Shown here one piece after another: positions 17,481 to 24,653 of a DNA stretch of 64,000 nucleotides. The notes beneath the pieces were generated by a model, which saw only the letters and a program-made list of their open reading frames with translations, searched no databases and was not told where the DNA came from. This DNA comes from UMGS692 sp963653425 (GTDB lineage: Bacteria > Bacillota > Clostridia > Christensenellales > CAG-314). The stretch spans positions 124,001 to 188,000 of the forward strand of contig CAVJWC010000002.1 of assembly GCA_963653425.1 (NCBI GenBank), given 5' to 3'. A program made the translations under genes and the position numbers. Position 1 is the stretch's first letter. Each line of letters begins with the position of its first letter.

Positions 17481-17590
17481 GCAATTAAGAACGCGTGACT
17501 ACTAAAACAAAAATCGCCGATTTTATGCGACTTTACGGAGATTTCCGCAAGGTCGCTTTTTAGTCGTTATAAGGCAGTCGGGTGCGGGTT

Positions 17591-17640
17591 CGCGTTCGTT
17601 ATCATTATTACCGCGACCGCAAAGCTTTTAATTCGTTAAA
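17591..17640 (-). repeat. Dispersed intergenic repeat, second module, copy F (inverted)
   Basis: Reverse complement reads GAATTAAAAGCTTTGCGGTC then GGTAATAATGATAACGAACG. It matches the second module of copy A with scattered changes. Confidence 0.5.
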
Positions 17641-17728
17641 ATACGAGTGAAAGCGAAGAAAATGCCGAGCGTAAATAAAGAAAGACTTAAATTATACAAA
17701 AAAATTATCGTTTCATGCGTAAATATAG

Positions 17729-17757
17729 TTTACTTTTTTTTGAAATGCATATATAAT
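17729..17757 (+). promoter_or_regulatory. Promoter of the acidic zinc-ribbon gene
   Basis: TTTACT (17729-17734), 17-base spacer, TATAAT (17752-17757). Confidence 0.65.
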
Positions 17758-17811
17758 ATGACAGCATTTCGGAGTCTCTTTTTAATCTGAGGCTTCGGGG
17801 GGAGAAAGAAT

Positions 17812-18276
17812 ATGGGAAAATACGTTAAATGTCCTCGATGCGAACTTAATTATATCGATCCGAGACAGGATATGTGCGACGTCTGCAAAGCGGAACTCGG
17901 AGAACCTTTGAATTCCTTTACCGAAGAGGAAGAAGATCTCGAACTTTGCCCCGTCTGCAAACGTAATTTCATATCCTTTGACGAGGATATGTGTCAGGAA
18001 TGCAGACTTGCCAAGGAAGCAAGCGCCGATCCTGCCGAAGAAGACGAAGATTGGAGAGAATATCTCGACGACGAAGACGAAGTTTCCGAAGACGACGACG
18101 AACTTCCGCCCGACGATATCGACGAAGAATTCGACGAAGAATTCGAAGACGACGAAGAAGAAGAGGAAGAAGAATTCCACGATGACGACGACGATTTCGA
18201 AGAGGTCGGAGCAGAAGATTTCGATGACGACGACGATGATTTCGACGACGACGAAGAGGACGACGATAATTTTTAA
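17812..18276 (+). CDS. Double zinc-ribbon protein with highly acidic C-terminal tail
   Basis: 154 residues, function unknown. Residues 1-65 hold two zinc ribbons: CPRC with CDVC (7-28) and CPVC with CQEC (46-65). Residues about 70-154 are nearly all Asp and Glu with a few Phe, with strongly repeated GAC/GAA codons, and no hydrophobic core is possible there. Acidic tails of this kind often act as nucleic-acid mimics or bind basic proteins, but that is inference. A shorter relative with the same two ribbons and no tail lies at 39202-39414. It has its own promoter and GGGG-type ribosome binding site. It is not rpoE (RNA polymerase delta), which has an acidic tail but no zinc ribbons. Confidence 0.8.
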   Translation: MGKYVKCPRCELNYIDPRQDMCDVCKAELGEPLNSFTEEEEDLELCPVCKRNFISFDEDMCQECRLAKEASADPAEEDEDWREYLDDEDEVSEDDDELPPDDIDEEFDEEFEDDEEEEEEEFHDDDDDFEEVGAEDFDDDDDDFDDDEEDDDNF

Positions 18277-18338
18277 TAACGCTTATTCCTGCGGACGGGA
18301 GTAAGTCGGGAGTTAATAAGCGCTAAAAAGCGGACGGA

Positions 18339-18593
18339 CTAAGCCTCGGAAGAATCCCCGTGCGGTTTCAGTCTGATTTCTCCGCAAAGCATATCCTGAT
18401 AGGAAAAAGTCATACGTCCGGCAACGCTGTGCGCGGTTTTTACGACGAATATTCCGTCGTAGACTTCGCTGACGATTCCGCAGAAAGTCATAATCTTGTT
18501 TCTTCCGCGGTTTTGTCTTATCGTTACTTTTTTGCCGAGCAGAGAAGATACAGCGTTACGACACTGGCTGACCGTCGCCGTGGTTTTACGCAT
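18339..18593 (-). CDS. veg: Veg-like protein
   Basis: 84 residues from the ATG at 18593, chosen because AAGGAGG lies just upstream, whereas the longer open frame has no ribosome binding site. Veg proteins (small beta-barrel, DUF1021) are about 80-86 residues. The pattern GKKVTIRQNRGRNK followed by GIVSEVYDGIFVVK and SYQDML matches. Veg stimulates biofilm matrix genes in Bacillus subtilis; its biochemical function is not settled. In many Firmicutes it lies near ispE, but here ispE is 37 kb away. The assignment is good on pattern, less so on function. Confidence 0.8.
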   Translation of the reverse strand: MRKTTATVSQCRNAVSSLLGKKVTIRQNRGRNKIMTFCGIVSEVYDGIFVVKTAHSVAGRMTFSYQDMLCGEIRLKPHGDSSEA

Positions 18594-18709
18594 AAAATTT
18601 ACGCCTCCTTGTATAAAAGGATTGTTGACATAAGGGGCGCAAATTAACCTCGGATAACGAATAATAAAAATATGCGCCGAAATATTTTTGATAAAATAGG
18701 GAAAAACCG

Positions 18710-18738
18710 TTGCGTTATTCCCTGAATTATGATAAAAT
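18710..18738 (+). promoter_or_regulatory. Promoter of rpsT
   Basis: TTGCGT (18710-18715), 17-base spacer, TAAAAT (18733-18738). Confidence 0.65.
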
Positions 18739-18797
18739 AGACAGGCTAACGAAGTAATAAATCGGAGAATTCCGAAAGACATAACAGGAGCATAGAT

Positions 18798-19229
18798 ATG
18801 CCGAATATTAAATCAGCAGAGAAAAGAGTAAAAGTTACAGCAGTCAAGAAACTTAATAACCAGATAGTTCGCAGCAGAATGAACACGGCTGTCAAGAAGT
18901 TTAACGCAGCTATCGCCGAAAACGACGTAGCGCTTGCAGAACAGCTTATGCCCACTACGGCTTCGCTTATCGATAACGCCGCAGTTCATCACGTTATTCA
19001 CAAAAACGCTGCAAACCACAAAAAGGCTCAGATTGCTAAGGCTCTCTATCAGCTTAAGAACGGCGTAGTCGTTGTCAAGATGGACAAGAAGTCCTTAAAG
19101 CAGGCAGAACAGAAGGCAGCCGCAGAACGTAAAGCAGCTGAAAAAGCCGCTCTTTCCGAACAGCTTAAAGCTCAGAGAGCAGAAAAAGCTGCCGCTAAAG
19201 AAGCTGCTAAGACTGCCAAGAAGAAATAA
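18798..19229 (+). CDS. rpsT: Small ribosomal subunit protein bS20 with a long Lys/Ala-rich C-terminal extension
   Basis: 143 residues, whereas bS20 is normally 85-90. The first about 88 residues are standard (MPNIKSAEKRVKV start, KNAANHKKAQIAKAL region) and form the helical bundle that binds 16S rRNA. Residues about 98-143 are a highly charged, Ala/Lys/Glu-rich probable helix ending in TAKKK. It has a good AGGAG ribosome binding site and a single-gene promoter. The identity is certain. The tail's role is unknown. Confidence 0.95.
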   Translation: MPNIKSAEKRVKVTAVKKLNNQIVRSRMNTAVKKFNAAIAENDVALAEQLMPTTASLIDNAAVHHVIHKNAANHKKAQIAKALYQLKNGVVVVKMDKKSLKQAEQKAAAERKAAEKAALSEQLKAQRAEKAAAKEAAKTAKKK

Positions 19230-19260
19230 ATTTTTCTTTAAGCTTCATCGGGTTCATAAG

Positions 19261-19286
19261 GAAGCTGTACTTTTTAGTACAGCTTC
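19261..19286 (+). terminator. Perfect hairpin between rpsT and tRNA-Thr
   Basis: An 11-base perfect stem (GAAGCTGTACT/AGTACAGCTTC) with a four-T loop, ending eight bases before the tRNA. There is no long T run after it. It may be a weak terminator or a processing or read-through site linking rpsT to the tRNA, as no separate tRNA promoter is visible. Confidence 0.6.
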
Positions 19287-19294
19287 TGTTAAGT

Positions 19295-19370
19295 GCTAAT
19301 GTGGCTCAGCCGGTAGAGCAGCTGATTCGTAATCAGCAGGTCAGGGGTTCAAATCCCCTCATTAGCTCCA
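19295..19370 (+). tRNA. tRNA-Thr (CGT anticodon), CCA end encoded
   Basis: Acceptor GCTAATG pairs with CATTAGC, then T and encoded CCA. The anticodon CGT (19328-19330) lies in a CTGATT/AATCAG stem-loop, giving threonine. The T arm GGGGTTCAAATCCCC is canonical. Confidence 0.97.
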
Positions 19371-19373
19371 CAA

Positions 19374-19405
19374 AACAGTCTGTACGATTTGCAGACTGTT
19401 TTTTT
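19374..19405 (+). terminator. Terminator of tRNA-Thr
   Basis: AACAGTCTG/CAGACTGTT stem, nine-base loop and a run of seven T. Confidence 0.88.
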
Positions 19406-19439
19406 GCGTACGTCGATATAAAACAATGCGTTCCGTTCT

Positions 19440-19612
19440 TTCTTACAGGTTATTTTTACGGGAACGAATGGGTTTATCCGTCGCTTTATTCCCTCTTACG
19501 TACCTGCGACTTAAAAATCAGGCGTTCCGTCTGAAATGCCGTTACATTACGTTCTTTATCAATAATTACCGCAACCGAAAATCTTTTAATGAAAATCTTT
19601 TAATTCGGTAAG
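19440..19612 (+). repeat. Dispersed intergenic repeat, copy C (rearranged)
   Basis: The first part (ATTTTTACGGGAACGAATGG through CTTACGTACC) matches the first module of copy A. The later part (TTACGTTCTTTATC, TTACCGCAACCG, TTTTAATTCGG) matches the second module in inverted orientation, with a small duplication of AAAATCTTTTAAT. It also has the word TCAGGCGTTCCGT found in copy D. This fills most of the gap before rpsI. Confidence 0.55.
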
Positions 19613-19763
19613 AACGCTAAGTCTGCCACGTTTTTTGCCACATATAAAAAGTCCGATAATATCAGATAATATCGCATAAAAAAATCCTCTTCTTTCGAAG
19701 AGGATTTTGTTGTTTTTTGATTCGCAACGAACTGGTAAAGATAAACTCTTTTGAGTATAAACT

Positions 19764-20171
19764 TTAACGTTTGCTGAACTGCGGTGCGCGACGAGCTTTT
19801 TTAAGACCGTATTTCTTACGTTCTTTCATTCTCGGGTCACGAGTCAGGAATCCCGCGGATTTCAAAGCAGCCTTGTCTTCGCCTGCAAGAACGAGAGAAC
19901 GGGCTACGCCCTGACGGATTGCGCCTGCCTGTCCGGTATAACCGCCACCGTGAACGTTAACGATAACGTCGTATTTGGTGAGAGTGTCGGTAACCATAAG
20001 AGGCTGACGGCAAATGTATTTAAGAGTGTCGAGACCGAAGTATTTATCGATGTCGCGGTTATTGATGGTGATGGCGCCACTGCCGTTGGCAATGAGACGA
20101 ACGCGGGCTACGGATTTCTTTCTTCTGCCCGTTCCCCAGATCTGATTCTTTTTCTTACTTAAAGTTTTCAT
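19764..20171 (-). CDS. rpsI: Small ribosomal subunit protein uS9
   Basis: 135 residues from the ATG at 20171, placed after GAGGTG. An upstream in-frame GTG overlaps the ribosome binding site and is less likely. It has the uS9 signature [19 protein letters not shown] and the basic C-terminus [12 protein letters not shown] that reaches the P-site tRNA. It follows rplM by 12 bases in the conserved rplM-rpsI operon and shares its promoter and leader. Confidence 0.97.
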   Translation of the reverse strand: MKTLSKKKNQIWGTGRRKKSVARVRLIANGSGAITINNRDIDKYFGLDTLKYICRQPLMVTDTLTKYDVIVNVHGGGYTGQAGAIRQGVARSLVLAGEDKAALKSAGFLTRDPRMKERKKYGLKKARRAPQFSKR

Positions 20172-20183
20172 AACCACACCTCT

Positions 20184-20615
20184 TTAGTCCAACTTCAGCT
20201 CAACCGGCTGCTGAGCCTGATGATTATGCTCGGAACCTCTGTATACACGGCACTTTTTAAGCATAGCTGCGCCCAGACTGTTCTTGGGAAGCATACCTTT
20301 TACTGCGCGCATAACGACGTAATCGCTGCGTTCGGGCATAAGGGTTTTAACCGGGATAATATGAAGATTGCCGGCTTTACCGCTGTGACGGTAGTACTTC
20401 TTTTCTTCGAGTTTGTTACCGGTAAGAACGATTTTATCGGTGTTTATTATTATAACGTGGTCGCCTGTATCAACGTGAGGCGTAAATTCGGGCTTGTTTT
20501 TGCCGCGAAGAATAGCCGCAACCTGACTTGCAAGTCTTCCCAGAACCATACCCGTAGCGTCTACTACGTACCATTTGCTGGTAACGGTTTCGGGATGAGC
20601 CATAAACGTTTTCAT
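20184..20615 (-). CDS. rplM: Large ribosomal subunit protein uL13
   Basis: 143-residue 23S rRNA-binding protein needed early in large-subunit assembly. Motifs [32 protein letters not shown] and MLPKNSLG are canonical, as is the length. GGAGG lies seven bases before the ATG. It is the first gene of rplM-rpsI. Expression is probably controlled by a structured leader (20616-20720). Confidence 0.98.
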   Translation of the reverse strand: MKTFMAHPETVTSKWYVVDATGMVLGRLASQVAAILRGKNKPEFTPHVDTGDHVIIINTDKIVLTGNKLEEKKYYRHSGKAGNLHIIPVKTLMPERSDYVVMRAVKGMLPKNSLGAAMLKKCRVYRGSEHNHQAQQPVELKLD

Positions 20616-20720
20616 GGAAATTCCTCCGTAAATTTTAAGCTATGCTGTTCACGACGGATATCTGCGCAAGTGGAAAACGCGGCGGACTGTAGAGCTTAAT
20701 GCAGTCCAGATAGCCACAGC
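20616..20720 (-). promoter_or_regulatory. Probable L13 ribosomal protein leader
   Basis: About 105 bases of untranslated leader precede rplM. It contains a clear stem GGACTG/CAGTCC around the loop CATTAAGCTCTA. Bacillota rplM-rpsI operons carry a known L13 leader RNA that mediates autoregulation, and position and size fit. I identified it by context and the visible hairpin, not by a covariance model. Confidence 0.55.
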
Positions 20721-20726
20721 CTGTAA

Positions 20727-20755
20727 ATTCTATAATATTTTTTCTTTTTTGTCAA
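20727..20755 (-). promoter_or_regulatory. Promoter of rplM-rpsI
   Basis: Minus strand TTGACA (20755-20750), 17-base spacer, TAGAAT (20732-20727). Confidence 0.85.
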
Positions 20756-20853
20756 CTGTTTTTAGTGCGTTTGTACCGAAAAAAACCAAAAAACTTGCGT
20801 CTTTTCCAATGCGTGCAGAATACAAAATATACCGTAAAACGGAACGGAAACGC

Positions 20854-20884
20854 AAAAAAAGCGTTCCGACGACGGAACGCTTTT
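20854..20884 (-). terminator. Terminator of the 312-residue membrane protein gene
   Basis: A 12-bp stem AAAAGCGTTCCG/CGGAACGCTTTT with a four-base loop, followed on the minus strand by a T run. Confidence 0.88.
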
Positions 20885-20896
20885 CGCTGCTTAAAG

Positions 20897-21835
20897 TTAC
20901 TGAGCTTTCTTTTTGACGATTTTCTTTTCTACGGGGTGGTAGAGGCGGAAAGTTTTCATCATATGGGTTTCCCAGACGAAAACCGTGTAGAAGAATCCGA
21001 TAATTACGAAGCCCGCAAGAAGGAGGGTTATAAAGAAGTTGCTGGTACTCGTGCCGAAAATCAGGACGAGAACGACGGGCGCGAAACTCAATATGAAATT
21101 GAAGAGATTTGCGACGAAACTTACTTTATAAAGCTCCCAGCTGTCCATAAGAGTGGTTCTGAGGTTCTGTTTATACGCGCCGTAGGTGGAGAACACGATA
21201 AGAACGTAAATCGCCACGAGAACGAGAACGGCGTATAGAGTTACGGCTATCATAACGTACGCGAAGGTAGGAATCAAAGGCAGAAGAAGACTTAAAGCGT
21301 AAGTGAATCCGCAATAAAGTCCGCCGAGGATTATCATAAAGGGCAACATAAAGAGAGCCGTTTCTTTTATTCCGCGGAAGAAGGGTTTGAAGATTTTGAG
21401 TTCTCCCGACCAGAAGGAATCTCTTACTATGGAGAAACCGCCCGCAAGAACGAGCGTGGACCATATGATAAGAAGAGCTATCCATATAGCCGAGTTCTGC
21501 ATATTTCCGCTTTTCAGCGAAGTGGCGTAATCCTTAATTCCGAACCAATAGGTTCCGCCGGCAAGGAAAGTTTCGTCTGTGGGAAGATTAGACGCGAAGT
21601 TGACGCCCGCGAGCATGGTATAATTAACGGTAAGAATAACCAGCGGAAGAATCAGAACCAGCATGATCATATTGACCACTACGAGTTTCCAGCTGAAATT
21701 GCCGTAGAGGTATTTGAAAAATTCCCACGAACCGAGTTCGTTGACTTTTTTTTCGAGATGACCGCTTCGTTCTCCCGCGAGAACTACCTTATGGTATTGT
21801 TTTTGTTGTTTGTCCGACGTTGTGTTTTTCGGCAT
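20897..21835 (-). CDS. Polytopic membrane protein of unknown function
   Basis: 312 residues. A hydrophilic N-terminus (1-45, with ERSGHLEKKVNELGSWEFFKYLYGNFSW) is followed by about six hydrophobic segments (near 50-75, 118-138, 160-183, 190-215, 240-262, 266-288) and a basic C-terminus. The first helix region and WE/SWELYK motifs loosely recall YesL/DUF624-type membrane proteins, but I cannot assign a family firmly. It is a single gene with its own terminator. No enzyme motif is visible. Confidence 0.75.
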   Translation of the reverse strand: MPKNTTSDKQQKQYHKVVLAGERSGHLEKKVNELGSWEFFKYLYGNFSWKLVVVNMIMLVLILPLVILTVNYTMLAGVNFASNLPTDETFLAGGTYWFGIKDYATSLKSGNMQNSAIWIALLIIWSTLVLAGGFSIVRDSFWSGELKIFKPFFRGIKETALFMLPFMIILGGLYCGFTYALSLLLPLIPTFAYVMIAVTLYAVLVLVAIYVLIVFSTYGAYKQNLRTTLMDSWELYKVSFVANLFNFILSFAPVVLVLIFGTSTSNFFITLLLAGFVIIGFFYTVFVWETHMMKTFRLYHPVEKKIVKKKAQ

Positions 21836-21980
21836 TTTACGCTCCTTTACGAACGGAACGCTTTTCCGCGTTCCGAAATGAGTTTACACATATCATTTTA
21901 CATTATTATTAAAGATTACGCAATCGAATCGAGGCTGTTTTTCCGTTTTTATGTCGCCGTAAACCGCGCAGGCATAAAAT

Positions 21981-22001
21981 AAAGTAAATTACGTTTACTT
22001 T
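21981..22001. promoter_or_regulatory. Perfect dyad before a small gene
   Basis: Arms AAAGTAAA and TTTACTTT with a five-base centre. It lies 25 bases before the small gene at 22026 and directly after a TAAAAT (21975-21980) that could be a -10 box, so it could be an operator or an early-transcript hairpin. Confidence 0.45.
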
Positions 22002-22025
22002 AAGCCGTAAAAGGAAGGAAAAACC

Positions 22026-22217
22026 ATGAAAAACGACCGCGTGAGATACGTAAATCAAAGCGACTTCGAAAAAGCCCTTTCAAAGAAAAGAGACTGTAAC
22101 CGTGAATCCGAGAAAGAAACCTGCGGGTGCAGTCTCAGCGTTACCGATAAGGGTAGCGAACTCAGGGTTAAAAACCATTGTCTCGACCTTACCGTAAAGT
22201 GCAAAGATAAGCCGTAG
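22026..22217 (+). CDS. Small Cys-containing protein, hypothetical
   Basis: 63 residues with four Cys (CNRESEKETCGC and NHCLDLTVKC) and a hydrophilic N-terminus. A ribosome binding site (GGAAGG) lies seven bases before the ATG, and a symmetric regulatory-looking dyad precedes it. No family recognised. Amino-acid usage is not typical of shadow frames here. It is a modest-confidence gene because it is short. Confidence 0.45.
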   Translation: MKNDRVRYVNQSDFEKALSKKRDCNRESEKETCGCSLSVTDKGSELRVKNHCLDLTVKCKDKP

Positions 22218-22374
22218 CTTTCCTTTGCGCAACCTGCTGAAAGAGCTTTTCCCGTAAAGACAAAGCCGTCGGGTTTACACGGGTTTTTCGGGTAAGACCC
22301 GGACTGTCGCGTTTTCTTTGTTAAGACGAGGCTGTCTTTGTCTTTCGCGCCCTGAATTACGTAAGAAAGGGAAC

Positions 22375-23589
22375 TCAGCAACCTATGGGTTTATGCGTAT
22401 AGAACTTTGCAAGTCCGCCTTCCGAAGTTTCTCTGTAAGCGTTAGCGAGGTCTTTACCCGTTTCGTACATCGTCTTTATTATGAGGTCGAGCGAGATTTC
22501 GCGGGTGTCGGCAAGGAAGCTTGCGAGGTTCATGGAGTTTATGGCTCTCATAGCGGCGACGGCGTTTCTTTCTATGCAGGGAATCTGAACAAGTCCGCAT
22601 ACGGGATCGCAGGTAAGTCCGAGATGGTGTTCTATCGCGATTTCCGCCGCGTATTCGATTTTGTCTATATCGAGCGAGAACATTTCGGCGAGCGCGCCCG
22701 CAGTCATGGAACACGCACTGCCGATTTCCGCCTGACAACCGCATTCCGCTCCGCTTATGGAAGCGTTGGTTTTGATGAGGTTACCGATAAGACCGCCCGT
22801 TGCAAGCGCGCGAATGATGTCGCTCTGAGTCTTGGAGTGTCTGTTTGACATATAGAGAAGGGCTGCTGGCATAACTCCGCAGGCTCCGCAGGTAGGCGCG
22901 GTAACTATCGTTCCTCCGCCGGCATTTTCTTCGGCTACCGCGAAAGCGTAGGCGCACACGAGTCTGTTTTCACGCGTTTCGGGCGATTCGTCTATATGCG
23001 ACCGGCCGTAAAGCAGGGAAGCCTTTCTTTTTACGTTAAGTCCGCCGGGGAGAATGCCCTGAGCTTTAAGTCCGCGTTTTATAGCCGCGCGCATAGTCGC
23101 CCATACGTTAAGCAGGAACTCTCTTATTTCTTCGCCTTCGAACTCGAATACGTACTGACTGAGCGTCATATCGTTTTCAAGGCAGTAAGCTTTGATTTCG
23201 TCGAAAGAATTGTGCGGATAAACCGTCTTGGGTTTAATTTCGTCTTCGCCTTCGATAACGACGGCGCCTCCCCCTACGCTCATAAACCTTTTGAAAACAA
23301 GTTGGTTGCCGTTTTCGTCGAAAGCGGATATGGTCATGGTGTTGGGGTGGGGAAGATTTGTCTCGGTGAGGTTAAAGACGATGTTCGCCTTGTCGCCGAG
23401 AACTTTTTTGAGTACGACGTCGGTGCCGTGTCCTTTGCCCGTCAAAGCAAGCGAACCGAAGAGCGTTACTTCGAATCGCGCTGCGTCGGGAAAGCGCTGT
23501 AATATATATTTTGCGGCGGTTTCGGGGCCCATAGTGTGAGAACTCGAGGGTCCCGTGCCGATTCTGTATAATTCTCTTATAGAGTACAT
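22375..23589 (-). CDS. sdaA: L-serine ammonia-lyase, single-chain iron-sulfur type
   Basis: 404 residues. It deaminates L-serine to pyruvate and ammonia using an oxygen-sensitive [4Fe-4S] cluster. The N-terminal beta domain starts SIRELYRIGTGPSSSHTMGP, and the catalytic alpha domain has the Cys motifs TCGACG, AECGCQAEIGSACSMTAG and CDPVCGLVQIPC. In many Bacillota the two domains are separate sdaAB/sdaAA genes; here they are fused as in E. coli, but the protein is about 50 residues shorter. It is a single gene with its own promoter (23626-23654), fitting anaerobic amino-acid fermentation. Confidence 0.95.
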   Translation of the reverse strand: MYSIRELYRIGTGPSSSHTMGPETAAKYILQRFPDAARFEVTLFGSLALTGKGHGTDVVLKKVLGDKANIVFNLTETNLPHPNTMTISAFDENGNQLVFKRFMSVGGGAVVIEGEDEIKPKTVYPHNSFDEIKAYCLENDMTLSQYVFEFEGEEIREFLLNVWATMRAAIKRGLKAQGILPGGLNVKRKASLLYGRSHIDESPETRENRLVCAYAFAVAEENAGGGTIVTAPTCGACGVMPAALLYMSNRHSKTQSDIIRALATGGLIGNLIKTNASISGAECGCQAEIGSACSMTAGALAEMFSLDIDKIEYAAEIAIEHHLGLTCDPVCGLVQIPCIERNAVAAMRAINSMNLASFLADTREISLDLIIKTMYETGKDLANAYRETSEGGLAKFYTHKPIGC

Positions 23590-23625
23590 AATACACCTCG
23601 AATCGAAAAAATCGAAATCAAAATC

Positions 23626-23654
23626 ATTATATCACATTAGTTTTTTATTTGCAA
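23626..23654 (-). promoter_or_regulatory. Promoter of sdaA
   Basis: Minus strand TTGCAA (23654-23649), 17-base spacer, TATAAT (23631-23626). Confidence 0.8.
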
Positions 23655-23864
23655 CCGCTGTACGAAATATTCTTTTTTTGTTATGCAACGAACGTAACGC
23701 TTTACGAATTGAAACGCCTGCGCTTTCTTTACTCACAGCGCGCGGAAATTACGGTTAAGCGCGTTTTTGGCGAAAACTGCCATAATACCGAAGGAAAGAA
23801 CGCCGAATAAAAGAAGCCTCGGGGCTTCATATTAAAGGTGTTAAGAAATTCAGGAGAAAGAGAA

Positions 23865-24389
23865 ATGCTTAAAGCCACCGGAATAATCAGGCATATCGAC
23901 GAACTCGGCAGAATAGTCGTACCAAAAGAGCTGAGAAACACTCTTAAAATCAAAAACGGGACGACCATGGAGATTTACACCAACGAACAAAACGAGCTTA
24001 TACTAAGGAAATACAGCGTAGCGGAAGAGATAAAAGATTTTGCCGACAATCTTTCGGACGCTTTCCGCAAAACCTATTCGGTAGGAGTGATGATTGCGGA
24101 CTGCGACGGGTTTATTTCGGGAACGGACAGGTATCTTACGGAAAACGATATAAACGAAGAAATGTACGGTCTTATAGGACGAAGAAGAATGTGCCGTATA
24201 AAAGATTCGTGTTCGAGGTATCTGCCACTTAAAAAGCAGATAAGCGAATTTCTCGTCAGTCCCGTAATCGTTCGCGGAGATTTATACGGAGCGGTCGTTA
24301 TCGTAGCCGAAGAAGAGGGAGCGATAGACGGGGAAATTCTGAAAATGGCTCAGGTTGCGACTGCTCTTGTCGAAGGTCGGTACAGTTAG
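23865..24389 (+). CDS. SpoVT-like AbrB-family transcription regulator with GAF-like domain
   Basis: 174 residues from the ATG at 23865, preceded by AGGAGAAAG. The N-terminal SpoVT/AbrB swapped-hairpin DNA-binding domain (residues 1-50: KATGIIRHIDELGRIVVPKE) is followed by a sensor domain that resembles the GAF-like domain of SpoVT (about 55-170: VGVMIADCDGFISGT, GDLYGAVVIVAEEEG). In B. subtilis SpoVT modulates late forespore genes. Other AbrB-GAF proteins in Clostridia may have other roles, so the gene symbol is withheld. A small hairpin GAAGCC/GGCTTC lies about 35 bases upstream. Confidence 0.88.
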   Translation: MLKATGIIRHIDELGRIVVPKELRNTLKIKNGTTMEIYTNEQNELILRKYSVAEEIKDFADNLSDAFRKTYSVGVMIADCDGFISGTDRYLTENDINEEMYGLIGRRRMCRIKDSCSRYLPLKKQISEFLVSPVIVRGDLYGAVVIVAEEEGAIDGEILKMAQVATALVEGRYS

Positions 24390-24407
24390 CCTTATTCTTG
24401 ACTGTAA

Positions 24408-24448
24408 GAAACCCGATAGCTTTCTGCCGTCGGGTTTTGCGGTTTTTA
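24408..24448 (+). terminator. Terminator of the SpoVT-like gene
   Basis: AAACCCGA/TCGGGTTT stem with a 13-base loop, followed by TGCGGTTTTT. Confidence 0.7.
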
Positions 24449-24551
24449 TCGCGTTTCGGTCGCTTTAATCGCTTTGTCCGTCGCTATTCTTTACGTATCG
24501 TCGCCCGTTCGTCGTCACGTTCTGTCTGTCGTTAAACCGTATTTTTGCGTT

Positions 24552-24582
24552 AAAAAAGGCTGTTTTTTTGGTAAAACAGCCC
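24552..24582 (-). terminator. Terminator of the pilus operon
   Basis: On the minus strand a GGCTGTTTT/AAAACAGCC stem is followed by six T. It lies 72 bases after the pilB stop codon. Confidence 0.8.
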
Positions 24583-24653
24583 GTTTTATTTGTTTTTGAT
24601 TATATGTTATAGGTTTTTATAAATTCCCGCTATTTTGCAGGCAGTGCCAAGGC

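Noticed and set aside
18339..18782. A longer, 147-residue version of the Veg-like protein
   Set aside because: The extra 63 residues have no ribosome binding site before them and overlap the rpsT promoter region; the ATG at 18593 follows AAGGAGG and gives the family length.
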